NCBI GenBank assembly: GCA_002709405.1
Contig: PAQV01000059.1
Span: forward strand, 1 to 63,405
Source of the DNA: Paracoccaceae bacterium
GTDB lineage: Bacteria; Pseudomonadota; Alphaproteobacteria; Rhodobacterales; Rhodobacteraceae
DNA: 63,405 nucleotides
Direction of reading: 5' to 3'
A model generated the notes under the pieces. The model did not search any database. It was not told where the DNA came from and was given only the letters and a program-made list of their open reading frames with translations. The translations under genes were made by a program, and so were the position numbers. Positions 28,701 to 36,999 of this stretch are shown one piece after another. Numbering within the stretch: the first letter of the stretch is position 1; every line of letters begins with the position of its first letter.

Positions 28701-29512
28701 GCGCGGCGGGCCCTCAGTTTCGGATCCAGCATGTCGCGCAGCCCGTCGCCCAGCAGGTTCAGCCCAAGCACCGTCAGCACCACGGCCAGCCCCGGCACCA
28801 GCGCCACGTGGGGCGCGATGGTCACCAGCGTCTGGGCATCGGCCAGCATCCGGCCCAGCGAGGGTGTGGGCGGCTGCACGCCGAGCCCCACGAAGGACAG
28901 GGCGGCCTCGACCTGGATGCCCAGGGCGAACTGGATGGTGCCCTGGACGATCAGCAGGTCGGTGACATTGGGCAGGATGTGCTCGGCCGAGATCCGGGCG
29001 GTCGACTTGCCCGACACCCGCGCGGCCATGATGAATTCGCGCTGCCACAGCGACAGGGCGGCGCCCCGGGTCACGCGGGCACAGACGGGGATGTTGAAGA
29101 TACCGAAGGCCAGCACCGCGTTCATGGCCGAGGGCCCGAAGACCGCCGTGATCAGGATGGCCATGACAAGGAACGGGAAGGCGAAGACGATGTCATTGCC
29201 CCGCATGATGATCTCGTCCAGCCAGCCGCCCTTGTGGGCCGCCGCGGTCAGGCCCAGGGGCACGCCCAGGGCCAGCCCGACGGCAATGGCCAGGGCGGCA
29301 ATGGCGATCGAGGTCCGAAGGCCCTGCATCGTCATCGACAGCATGTCCCGGCCCAGGTGATCGGTGCCCAGCCAATGGGCGGCCGACGGGCCCTGCAGCT
29401 TGGACGGGATGTCCAGCAGGGTGACGTTGTAGGGCGTCCAGACCAGCGAGACCAGGGCAAGAACGGCCATGCAGGCGGTCAGCACCGCGCCGATCAGGAA
29501 GGTGCGGCTCAT
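28697..29512 (-). CDS. ABC transporter permease (DppC type)
   Basis: This 271-residue permease has about six membrane segments. Family marks are the N-terminal HWLGTDHLGRDMLS motif and the EAA-loop region (REFIMAARVSGKSTARISAEHILPN) that contacts the ATPase. The start is fixed by an ATGA overlap with the upstream permease; its end overlaps the ATPase gene in the same way. It works with the DppB-type permease as the membrane channel. Confidence 0.94.
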   Translation of the reverse strand: MSRTFLIGAVLTACMAVLALVSLVWTPYNVTLLDIPSKLQGPSAAHWLGTDHLGRDMLSMTMQGLRTSIAIAALAIAVGLALGVPLGLTAAAHKGGWLDEIIMRGNDIVFAFPFLVMAILITAVFGPSAMNAVLAFGIFNIPVCARVTRGAALSLWQREFIMAARVSGKSTARISAEHILPNVTDLLIVQGTIQFALGIQVEAALSFVGLGVQPPTPSLGRMLADAQTLVTIAPHVALVPGLAVVLTVLGLNLLGDGLRDMLDPKLRARRA

Positions 29513-30456
29513 GTCCGGGATCTCAGGCGGGGGTCGACGGCCGCATAGGCCAGGTCGACGAGGAAATTGATGACGATCACCGCGAAGACCACCAGCATGA
29601 TGACGGATTCCACGACGATCAGGTCGCGGGCGGAAATCGACTGGAAGATCAGGCGGCCAAGCCCGGGCAGGTAGAAGACCTGCTCGATGATGATGGTGCC
29701 GGCGATCAGGAAGGACACCTGCATGCCGACGATGGTCAGCACCGGGATCAGCGCATTGCGCAGGGCATGGCGCCACAGGGCCTGCCGGCGCGACAGGCCC
29801 TTGGCCCGGGCGGTGCGCACGAAATCCTCGCCCAGCACGTCGATCAGGGCCGACCGCATGACCCGCGCCAGGATCGCCCCCTGCGGCAGGGCCAGCGCGA
29901 TGGCGGGCAGGGTCAGCGAGTGCAGCCCGGCGAAAAGGCCCTTGTCCCAGCCGGCAAACCCCCCGGCATTGAACCAGCGCAGGCGGATGGCGAAGATCAG
30001 CACCAGGAACATGGCGAACCAGAAATTCGGCACCGCCACGCCCAGCTGGGTCGCCCCCATGACCATCGTGTCTCCGGGTTTGCCCCGCCGGGCGGCGGCA
30101 TAGATCCCGGCCGGAAAGGCGATCAGCAGCGACAGGGCCAGGGCATAAAGCGCCAGCGGCACGGTGATCCACAGTCGGTCGGCAACCATCTGGGCCACGG
30201 GCGTGCGGTAGGTGTAGGATGTCCCGAAATCGCCGCTCAGCATGCCGGTGATCCAGGACAGGTAGCGCTCGATCCGGGGCTGATCCAGGCCGAGGTCGGC
30301 GCGCAGGGCGGCCACCGTGTCGGGCTGGGCATTCATCCCCAGCATGTAGCTTGCCGGATCGCCGGGCACGACTTCGATGACGAAGAAGATGGCCAGGGAC
30401 GCAACGGCCAGGCTGACGATCAGCGAGGCCAGGCGATTGAACGTGTAACGCAGCAT
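29509..30456 (-). CDS. ABC transporter permease (DppB type)
   Basis: This 315-residue permease begins MLRYTFNRLASLIVSL and has the DppB-type periplasmic segment with EVVPGDPASYML and LGLDQPRIERY, then membrane segments and the EAA loop (DVLGEDFVRTARAKGLSRRQALWRHALRNALIP). It is the first gene of the operon; the promoter should lie in the gap to the divergent DUF3095 gene. No binding-protein gene is directly upstream; the likely partner is at 34744-36228. Confidence 0.93.
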   Translation of the reverse strand: MLRYTFNRLASLIVSLAVASLAIFFVIEVVPGDPASYMLGMNAQPDTVAALRADLGLDQPRIERYLSWITGMLSGDFGTSYTYRTPVAQMVADRLWITVPLALYALALSLLIAFPAGIYAAARRGKPGDTMVMGATQLGVAVPNFWFAMFLVLIFAIRLRWFNAGGFAGWDKGLFAGLHSLTLPAIALALPQGAILARVMRSALIDVLGEDFVRTARAKGLSRRQALWRHALRNALIPVLTIVGMQVSFLIAGTIIIEQVFYLPGLGRLIFQSISARDLIVVESVIMLVVFAVIVINFLVDLAYAAVDPRLRSRT

Positions 30457-30586
30457 TGGCGGCAGGTTAGGGGCGGGCCGTGAGGGGGTCCAGAGACAAA
30501 ACTCATGCCGCAATGGTGTCTTGCGCGGGATGCCTTCCAGAGGGCAGGAAGGATCCGTTCCCCCTGGCGATCCCGAGGTGGTTTCG

Positions 30587-31708
30587 ATGTCCGACCCGTT
30601 CTACGACGCTTTGGCCCCGGTTTCGGCCTTCCAGGCTCTGTGCCAGGGCGACGGCTACGTGGCGCTGCCCGACGATTGGTGGGTCGGCGTGGCCGACATC
30701 GCCGATTCGACGCAGGCGGTCGACGCGGGGGCCTACAAGACGGTGAACATGGTGGGCGCGGCGGTGATCTCGGCGCAGCGCAACGCCCGGCCGGGGCAGG
30801 CCTTTCCCTTTGTCTTTGGAGGCGACGGGGCGTCCTTCGCGGTGCCCGCCGACGCGGCCGACAGCGCGCGCGAGGCTCTGGCCGCCGTGCAGGCCTGGGC
30901 CCGGGATGCCTTCGGGCTGCACCTGCGCGGGGCGATGCTGCCGGTGGCCCGGATCCGGGCCGAGGGGCGCGACCTGCGGGTGGCCCGCTACCGGGTCAGC
31001 GCCTCGGTGGATTACGCGATGTTTTCCGGCGGGGGCATGGCCTGGGCCGAGGCTGCCCTGAAGGCCGGCCAGATCGGCCAGGACCCGGCGCCCGAGGGCA
31101 CCATGCCCGACCTGACGGGCCTGTCCTGCCGCTGGTCCAACATGCCCGCGCAACACGGCCGGATCCTGTCGCTTCTGGTGCTGCCGGCCGAGGGCGCGGA
31201 TGAGACCGCCTTCCTGACCCTCTGCCGCATGGTTCTGGACCTGACCGACGGGCTGGACCGGTCCGGCCACCCGGTGCCCGAGGACGGCTCGGGCGTGCGC
31301 TGGCCCTCGTCCGGCACGGCGCTGGAGGTCGCGGCCTCGGGGCGGGGATACCTGTCGGTGCTGCTGGGTAGCTTCGTGGCGTGGGTGGTGCTGAAGACCG
31401 GGCTGGGCCCGCGCGGGTTCGACGCGGCGGAATACACCCGCGACACCAGCCGCAACGCCGATTTCCGCAAGTATGACGACGGGCTGAAGATGACCCTGGA
31501 TTGCGACGACCGGACCGTGGCGGCGCTGACGGCCCTGCTGGACCGGGCGGTGTCGGACGGGGTGGCGCGCTACGGGATGGAAGCCCAGGACGAGGCGATG
31601 ATGACCTGCATCGTGCCCTCGGCCTTCGAGTCGGATCACCTGCATTTCGTGGACGGAGCCTCGGGCGGCTATGCCCGGGCGGCGGCGCGGCTGAAGGGCC
31701 AATCGTGA
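30587..31708 (+). CDS. DUF3095 protein with nucleotide-cyclase-like N-terminal domain
   Basis: This 373-residue cytoplasmic protein matches DUF3095. Its N-terminal half resembles a class III adenylate/guanylate cyclase: VADIADSTQAV supplies a candidate metal-binding Asp37, and VFGGDGASFAVP supplies Asp80, 43 residues later, close to the spacing in true cyclases. A segment like the cyclase R-x-G-x-H-x-G strand follows (HLRGAMLPVARI). The C-terminal half is unknown. The ATG at 30587 has GAGG upstream. Its stop overlaps the AcuC-like start (GTGA). Enzymatic activity is inference. Confidence 0.8.
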   Translation: MSDPFYDALAPVSAFQALCQGDGYVALPDDWWVGVADIADSTQAVDAGAYKTVNMVGAAVISAQRNARPGQAFPFVFGGDGASFAVPADAADSAREALAAVQAWARDAFGLHLRGAMLPVARIRAEGRDLRVARYRVSASVDYAMFSGGGMAWAEAALKAGQIGQDPAPEGTMPDLTGLSCRWSNMPAQHGRILSLLVLPAEGADETAFLTLCRMVLDLTDGLDRSGHPVPEDGSGVRWPSSGTALEVAASGRGYLSVLLGSFVAWVVLKTGLGPRGFDAAEYTRDTSRNADFRKYDDGLKMTLDCDDRTVAALTALLDRAVSDGVARYGMEAQDEAMMTCIVPSAFESDHLHFVDGASGGYARAAARLKGQS

Positions 31709-32856
31709 GGGATCTGGGTCAACAGGCCGGGGCGGCTGCACGGCCGCTGTTCATCGGCAACGAGATCTACCGGCGGTCAAAGTACGTGGGCTGGCACCCC
31801 CTGCGGGTGCCGCGCGTGTCGACGGTGATGGACCTGAGCCGGGCGATGGGCTGGCTGCCGCCCGAGGTCTACCTGACCTCGCCCCGGGCCAAGCCGCACC
31901 TTCTGGAGGCCTGGCACGCCCCCGATTACGTGGCCGCCCTGCAGCGGGCCGAGGCGACGCAGGCCGTGACGGAGGAAGAACGCGCCAGGTATGCGATCGG
32001 GACGGTGTCGAACCCGGTCTACCCCGAGATCTTCCGCCGCCCGGCCACAGCAGCGGGCGGGTCGATCCTGGCCGGGGAACTGCTGGCCGGGGGCGGGGTC
32101 GTCTATCATCCGGCCGGCGGCACCCATCACGGCATGCCGGCCCGGGCCAACGGGTTCTGCTTTCTCAACGATCCGGTGCTGGCGATGCTGTCCCTGCGCC
32201 ACCACGGGGTCCAGCGGATCGTCTACGTGGATATCGACGCCCATCATTGCGACGGGGTCGAGGTCGGGTTTTCCGGCGATCCCGACTGCCTGATGGTGTC
32301 CGTCCACGAAGAGGGCCTGTGGCCCCGCACCGGGTTGCTGGAGGACACGGCCGGCGGGTCGGCCCTCAACCTGCCGGTGCCGCGCGGGCTGAACGATGAC
32401 GAGATGGGGGTGATCCGCGATGACCTGATCCTGCCGGCGGTGGCCGGGTTCGGGGCGGATGCGGTGGTGCTTCAGTGCGGCTCGGACGCGGTGGAGGAGG
32501 ACCCGCTGTCGCATCTGAGCCTGTCGAACAACGCCCACTGGGAGATCGTGCGGGCCCTGATGGGAATGGCGCCCCGGCTGCTGGTTCTGGGCGGGGGCGG
32601 CTACAACCCCTGGTCGGTCGGCCGGCTGTGGACGGGGGTCTGGGCGATGCTGAACGGGATTGAGGTGCCCGACCGGCTGACCCCGCAGGCAGAGGCGGTC
32701 CAGAGGGCCCTGACCTTCGAGGGCAACCGGCGGGGAAAAAACCCGCCCGAGCATTGGTTCACCACCCTCAGGGACACCCCCAGACGGGGCCCCGTCCGGC
32801 CCGAGATCCGCGACAGGATCGGGGTTCTGAAAGGGCGGATGCGGGCCGTGGTCTGA
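31705..32856 (+). CDS. AcuC-like histone-deacetylase-family protein
   Basis: This 383-residue protein has the arginase/deacetylase fold. It carries the tandem His (GGTHHGMPARANGFCFLND), the zinc ligands in YVDIDAHHCDGV and the second Asp in QCGSDAVEEDPLSHL, plus a glycine-rich GGGGYNPW loop. In bacteria such proteins deacetylate acetyl-CoA synthetase (AcuC), acetylpolyamines or other acyl substrates. The start is GTG at 31705 within the GTGA overlap with the DUF3095 gene. A strong terminator-like palindrome follows. Confidence 0.88.
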   Translation: MRDLGQQAGAAARPLFIGNEIYRRSKYVGWHPLRVPRVSTVMDLSRAMGWLPPEVYLTSPRAKPHLLEAWHAPDYVAALQRAEATQAVTEEERARYAIGTVSNPVYPEIFRRPATAAGGSILAGELLAGGGVVYHPAGGTHHGMPARANGFCFLNDPVLAMLSLRHHGVQRIVYVDIDAHHCDGVEVGFSGDPDCLMVSVHEEGLWPRTGLLEDTAGGSALNLPVPRGLNDDEMGVIRDDLILPAVAGFGADAVVLQCGSDAVEEDPLSHLSLSNNAHWEIVRALMGMAPRLLVLGGGGYNPWSVGRLWTGVWAMLNGIEVPDRLTPQAEAVQRALTFEGNRRGKNPPEHWFTTLRDTPRRGPVRPEIRDRIGVLKGRMRAVV

Positions 32857-32859
32857 GGG

Positions 32860-32884
32860 ATGTCCCACGCGTGGGACATTTTCG
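32860..32884 (+). terminator. Terminator-like 20-bp perfect palindrome after the AcuC-like gene
   Basis: ATGTCCCACGCGTGGGACAT is a perfect palindrome 4 bases after the stop and is followed by TTTTCGGGTCTTTT. It fits an intrinsic terminator, although the perfect symmetry would also suit a dimeric regulator. Confidence 0.75.
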
Positions 32885-33256
32885 GGTCTTTTGGAATCAA
32901 GGGGTTACAGCGGCGAATTTACCATTCGTTCATGATTGATCGGCCCGCAGTCCGACAACGACCAGGACCGCCTGCGCATGCGCTGGGCGACCGCGTCAGG
33001 GGCAGGCCAACCTTGTTCAGTCACAGCCGTCGCTGACCCGCGCGCGTTGAGGATCAAGGAGGGCTGATCACACCCATTAGGTGCCCGTTTTCGACAGACA
33101 AAAGGGAAGCCATGGCGGCCGTGTTTCACAGCGCAGCGGATGTTGGTCCTCGGCGCGGGCCGTGCCTGCGTTGGTGTCGCAGAGTCCGGCGGGAAGGGGG
33201 GCAACGTGAGGGTCGACCTGAGGTGCGGCACTGCGGACAAGGCCGTTGGTGCCCAC
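32885..33256. other. Intergenic region without a recognisable gene
   Basis: I find no convincing coding region in this stretch of about 370 bases: short frames on both strands lack recognisable motifs. Composition begins to shift toward lower GC near its right end, where the Crp/membrane-protein pair starts. It may be a decayed remnant at the edge of acquired DNA. Confidence 0.5.
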
Positions 33257-33805
33257 CTATGGACGCACCTCCGCTGCAGAGCGACGTGTCCAGTTCAACC
33301 CCACCAGCAGCGTCAGCAGCACAGCCAGCGTTGTCAAAACGGATTTGAGAATTGTGGCTGAGCTGGTGGCATGGACCAGTGGACCGGACACCTCTGGCCA
33401 GCTCCAAATCATGGCCACGATACCAAGGTTTTCGACATAATCGAACAGGGCGCTTCCAACCGAAAAGGCAATGCCATAGCGGACGAGTTTCCTGTTTGGC
33501 ATGCGTTGCCCAAACCAGCAGATCGTGGCGATCAAAGTCACCGCGAGCATGAAAGGATAAAGTGTATCCAAAACGATCTGGCGACTTAGATAATACGCGC
33601 GCCCGTCCGCCCCTAACGCGTCAAGAAGCATCGCCGCCTCCGCGGGGCCATAGCCGAAAGGACGCATGTCGAATGGGACGTGGCCCGAGACTGACTCGAT
33701 ATGGGCAAGCGTGACATTGATCATCAGCACATAGATTGATGCCGCCAACAATCCCGACCCAACCGCAACTTTTCCAACATGTTTTGACAGATTTCTGTTC
33801 GTCAT
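33257..33805 (-). CDS. Hypothetical four-segment membrane protein
   Basis: This 182-residue protein has about four hydrophobic segments (near residues 15-35, 85-105, 115-140 and 155-175) and a central periplasmic or cytoplasmic loop with GYGPAEAAMLLDALG. I do not recognise the family. The ATG at 33803-33805 is preceded by AAGGAG. Codon use is less GC-rich than in the neighbours. It is divergent from a Crp-type regulator, which is probably its controller. Confidence 0.8.
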   Translation of the reverse strand: MTNRNLSKHVGKVAVGSGLLAASIYVLMINVTLAHIESVSGHVPFDMRPFGYGPAEAAMLLDALGADGRAYYLSRQIVLDTLYPFMLAVTLIATICWFGQRMPNRKLVRYGIAFSVGSALFDYVENLGIVAMIWSWPEVSGPLVHATSSATILKSVLTTLAVLLTLLVGLNWTRRSAAEVRP

Positions 33806-33858
33806 TTTGTGAACTCCTTGGTCTGTGCCACACATGCCCTGGGACGCGGTCACCCGCA

Positions 33859-33872
33859 TTATCATTTGATAA
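33859..33872. promoter_or_regulatory. Candidate operator TTATCA-N2-TGATAA
   Basis: TTATCATTTGATAA has 6-bp inverted half-sites separated by two bases. It lies in the 78-bp gap between the divergent membrane-protein and Crp-family genes, just 11 bases before the regulator start. Crp/Fnr proteins bind symmetric sites of this size, so autoregulation is plausible. Confidence 0.5.
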
Positions 33873-33883
33873 GGCACGCCAAG

Positions 33884-34456
33884 ATGGATTTACGGACGTT
33901 TCTGATGCAGTCGCCCGACCTGTCAGATGCGGCGTGCGCGGACGAATTCGCCTCTGACTGGAAACGTAAGCGGGTGAGCAAGGGCGCGCACCTGACCCGG
34001 CAGGGACAGCCCGAAACAGATGAATTCGTTCTTTTGGACGGGTGCTTGGTCAGCAGTATTTGCGACCAGGACGGCAAGGAAATGAGCGTCGGATTTTACA
34101 TGGGTCCCTGTGTTGTCACGCCGAATATCGCTCGGACGCGGAATGGCGTGTCGCTTGTGTCCATTGTGGCAACGGCCGATGCCCTGCTTGCAAGGATCGA
34201 CAGCGATCTGTTGTCAAAGCGGATGATGTCATCTGAACCCATCCGGAATTGGGCCAATGGTGTTCTGCGGGACGCGCTAAGCCGGAAGGTCGATCGGGAA
34301 TGGTGCCTTGCCGCCCTGAAAGGGGCTGAACGGCTCACATGGTTTCGCCAGGCATTCCCCGGCTATGAAGACATTTTTCCCCATGTGTTGATCGCATCCT
34401 TTCTAGGGATCACACCGGTCACAATGAGCCGTTTGCGTACCGGCGACAAACACTGA
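33884..34456 (+). CDS. Crp/Fnr-family transcriptional regulator
   Basis: This 190-residue protein has a cyclic-nucleotide-binding-like beta-roll (KGAHLTRQGQPETDEFVLLDGCLVSSI) and a C-terminal winged helix with HVLIASFLGITPVTMSRLRT as the recognition helix. There is no Fnr-type Cys cluster, and no obvious cAMP-contact PRAET motif. The spacing and lower GC match the divergent membrane-protein gene, suggesting that the two arrived together. Confidence 0.86.
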   Translation: MDLRTFLMQSPDLSDAACADEFASDWKRKRVSKGAHLTRQGQPETDEFVLLDGCLVSSICDQDGKEMSVGFYMGPCVVTPNIARTRNGVSLVSIVATADALLARIDSDLLSKRMMSSEPIRNWANGVLRDALSRKVDREWCLAALKGAERLTWFRQAFPGYEDIFPHVLIASFLGITPVTMSRLRTGDKH

Positions 34457-34694
34457 CAGACAGCGGCCAGGCCTGGGTTCCCGACCCGGCTTCAGCCCAG
34501 GCAATGCGACACGTTCTGATCCTTGCAGGCCGCGATCCGGTGGACGTAGGCTTGGCGGTATTCCGGTAGCTCGAAGAGCGACAGCAGCCCGGCTCCGTTG
34601 GCGAAGGACATGGAGGACGTGTTCTACGCCATGCGCGACTGGTGGAAACGAAACCACGCGGACGACGCGTAGCAGCCGGCGGGGGTCCGCCATG
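34457..34694. other. Gap holding possible gene remnants
   Basis: This stretch contains two short high-GC3 frames, a 39-codon minus frame (34492-34611) and the end of a plus frame finishing at 34674 (DVFYAMRDWWKRNHADDA). Neither has a ribosome binding site nor a recognised motif, so they look like fragments of lost genes. Confidence 0.4.
34492..34611 (-). CDS. Possible small protein or gene remnant (39 aa)
   Basis: An ATG-to-TGA frame encodes 39 residues beginning MSFANGAGLLSLFELPEY and ending in a Cys-containing tail. Codon use is typical of the host, but there is no Shine-Dalgarno sequence and a stop lies five codons upstream. It could be a small protein, but a fragment of a rearranged gene beside the Crp island is as likely. 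I do not recognise it. Confidence 0.3.
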   Translation of the reverse strand: MSFANGAGLLSLFELPEYRQAYVHRIAACKDQNVSHCLG

Positions 34695-34722
34695 AAAAAA
34701 GGCCCCGGATTCCGGGGCCTTC
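34695..34722 (-). terminator. Intrinsic terminator of the binding-protein gene
   Basis: The stem AAGGCCCCGGA/TCCGGGGCCTT with a one-base centre is followed on the minus strand by TTTTTT. It lies about 20 bp after the binding-protein stop. The plus strand also has T-rich sequence after the stem, so it could act in both directions. Confidence 0.9.
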
Positions 34723-34743
34723 GTTCGTTTTACATGACCCGGA

Positions 34744-36228
34744 TCAGTCGTCCCAGGTGACGCCGGTCAGGTCGGTGGCGGCGGTGGGGGCGTTGGACCA
34801 GAGGCCCTCGATCCCGGCCTTGGCGACCGTCAGGGCGGCGAGCTGGAAGAGGTAGCCGTTCACATAATCCTCGGAAATCATGGTCTGGGCCTGGCCCAGC
34901 AGCTTTGCCCGGGCGTCGGGGTCGGTGGTGGCGTCAAGCTCGGTCATCAGGGCCTGGAAGTCCGGGTTGTCGTACTGGAAGTAATAGTCCGGCCGGGCAT
35001 AGATGTTGATGTCCATGGGTTCGGTGTGGCTGACGATGGTCAGGCCGAAATCCTTGCCCTTGAAGACCTGCTCCAGCCATTGCGCCCATTCGAGGTTGGA
35101 AATCTCGGTCTCGATCCCCACGGCGCGCAGCTGGGCGGCGACGATTTCGCCGCCACGGCGGGCGTAGGAGGGGGGCGGCAGTTTCAGGGTGGTTGAGAAG
35201 CCGTCGGGATAGCCGGCCTCGGCCAGCAATTCCTTGGCCTTTTCAGGGTCGTAGGCGGAATTGCCCGTCAGGTCGACATAGGCCGGGTTGTGGGGGGCGA
35301 AATGGGTGCCGATGGGCGTGCCATAGCCGAACATGGCCCCGTCGATGATGGCCTGGCGGTCGATGGCGTGGGCGATGGCCTCGCGGACCTTGACGTCGTC
35401 GAGGGGGGCCATCTGGTTGTTGGTCGACAGGATGGTTTCGCCCTCGGTCGAGCCGACGAGGACCTGGAAGCGGGGATCGGCCTCGAACTGGGGCAGGTTT
35501 TCGGGGGCGGGGAAGCCGGTGAAGACGTCGACATCCTCGGCCATCATGGCGGCAAAGGCGGCGGTGGGATCCGAGATGAACTTGAAGGTGGCGGTGGCCA
35601 TGGCCGGCTGGTCGCCCCAGTACTCGGGATTGCGGGTCAGCTCGATCCGGTCGCCCTGGACCCAGTCGGACAGGGTGTAGGGGCCGGTGCCCACGGGGGC
35701 GGTGGTGATGGTGTCGATGGTTTCGGGGGCGACGATGACGGCGTCTCCCCAGGCCATGTTGAACAGGAAGCTGCCGTTGGGTTCGGACAGGGTCACGGTG
35801 ACGGTCAGCGGGTCGGGGGTGTCGACGCTGGCGATGCCGGCGAACAGGGCCTTCTGGGCGTTCTGGCTGTCATCGGCGCGGGCCCGGTCGAGCGAGAACT
35901 TGACGTCGGCGCTGTCCATGGTGGTGCCGTCGTGGAAGGTGACGCCGTCGCGCAGGTGGAAGGTATAGGTCAGGCCGTCGTCCGAGATGTCCCAGCTTTC
36001 GGCGAGTCCGGGCACGACCGAGCCGTCGCCCATGAAGCGGGTGAGGCCTTCGAAGATGTTGGTGTAGACGACCGAATCGATGGCCTGGGCGGCGGCCGAG
36101 GTCGGGTCGAGATGCGGCGGTTCAAGCTGCATGGCGATGGTGATGGCGTCACGGGCCTGGGCGGCGCCGAGGCCGGTCAGCAGGGCAAGGGCGCTGGCAG
36201 CGCCGAGGCGCAGGGTGGAACGGGTCAT
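34744..36228 (-). CDS. ABC transporter substrate-binding protein, peptide/nickel family 5
   Basis: This 494-residue periplasmic solute-binding protein has a signal peptide (cleavage after about AQA, residue 25), then family 5 features: EPPHLDPTSAAAQAIDSVVYTNIFEGL, LAESWDISDDGLTYTFHLRDGVTFHDG, and VREAIAHAIDRQAII. It is the natural partner of the Dpp-type permeases and ATPase at 27114-30456 on the same strand, but is about 4.3 kb away. It has its own terminator. The ligand is unknown. Confidence 0.92.
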   Translation of the reverse strand: MTRSTLRLGAASALALLTGLGAAQARDAITIAMQLEPPHLDPTSAAAQAIDSVVYTNIFEGLTRFMGDGSVVPGLAESWDISDDGLTYTFHLRDGVTFHDGTTMDSADVKFSLDRARADDSQNAQKALFAGIASVDTPDPLTVTVTLSEPNGSFLFNMAWGDAVIVAPETIDTITTAPVGTGPYTLSDWVQGDRIELTRNPEYWGDQPAMATATFKFISDPTAAFAAMMAEDVDVFTGFPAPENLPQFEADPRFQVLVGSTEGETILSTNNQMAPLDDVKVREAIAHAIDRQAIIDGAMFGYGTPIGTHFAPHNPAYVDLTGNSAYDPEKAKELLAEAGYPDGFSTTLKLPPPSYARRGGEIVAAQLRAVGIETEISNLEWAQWLEQVFKGKDFGLTIVSHTEPMDINIYARPDYYFQYDNPDFQALMTELDATTDPDARAKLLGQAQTMISEDYVNGYLFQLAALTVAKAGIEGLWSNAPTAATDLTGVTWDD

Positions 36229-36490
36229 CTTGTGAACTCCCTGTTGTGGCGGCCTGTCTGTGCGGATCTGTGGTCGGCAGCCTTCGGGAGGGGAGTTTTG
36301 GCAAGAAGTGCCGTGGTGACAAGTGTTTTATCCCGGAAGGTTGGGCCTGCGTTCACGGTATTGTGGGGGGCGGCGGGATGTGCGGTTGGGGCGTGCGGGC
36401 TATCATCGGGGGCGTAATCATCCACGCCGGGTCCTTGGCGCGCCGTGACAGGCGCGGCCGGGCCCCCTTTCGTGCAGGGGAGAGACCTTG

Positions 36491-36988
36491 ATGAATGCAC
36501 CTTTCTACAATCGCCGTTCGTTCCTGATGTCCGCGGGGTTGGTTTCTGCCGGGCTGGTCTCGGTTGGGGCTGGGCTGGGGCCGATGGGCGCTTGGGCCTC
36601 GACCTATGCGCCGACGCAGTCGATGCGGGGTGGCAGCAACAATTACCGGCCCAATGCGCCGATGGTCGACAAGCTGGGCGACGGCTTCTTCGTGCGGGGC
36701 AAGGTGGTGCGGGCCGGAGACGGGGCGGCGTTGCAGAACGTGCGCATCCAGATCTGGGCGGCGACCGTGCTGGGCGGAGAGCGCGAGCCGCGCAACCATG
36801 GGTCAGTGCTGACCGGGCCGGGCGGCCTGTTCGAGCTGGAGATGGAGCAGATCGTGCCCAATTTCGGCCAGCCCCATGCGCACCTGGCTTACGATGACAG
36901 CCAGTTCAAGACGGTGTTCCTGCGGCCGGTGATGCCCTCGGCCAGCGATACCTCGGTCACGGCCGATTTCGTGCTGGCCCCGGCCTGA
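36491..36988 (+). CDS. Tat-exported intradiol-dioxygenase-like protein
   Basis: This 165-residue protein begins with a twin-arginine signal (NRRSFLMSAG) and then shows a fold like the C-terminal part of intradiol ring-cleavage dioxygenases: FFVRGKVVRAGDGAALQNVRIQIWAA, NHGSVLTGPGGLFELEM, and QPHAHLAYDD, whose two His match the iron-ligand HxH of protocatechuate dioxygenase. I cannot identify the two Tyr ligands, and the protein is shorter than true enzymes. GGGGAGAG precedes the ATG. Eleven bases separate it from a ferric-reductase-like gene. Confidence 0.82.
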   Translation: MNAPFYNRRSFLMSAGLVSAGLVSVGAGLGPMGAWASTYAPTQSMRGGSNNYRPNAPMVDKLGDGFFVRGKVVRAGDGAALQNVRIQIWAATVLGGEREPRNHGSVLTGPGGLFELEMEQIVPNFGQPHAHLAYDDSQFKTVFLRPVMPSASDTSVTADFVLAPA

Positions 36989-36999
36989 TCCGGTTTCCC

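Noticed and set aside
33112..33348. A 78-codon plus frame starting in the gap and running into the membrane-protein gene
   Set aside because: It is Arg/Gly-rich, overlaps the better-supported minus gene and has no ribosome binding site.
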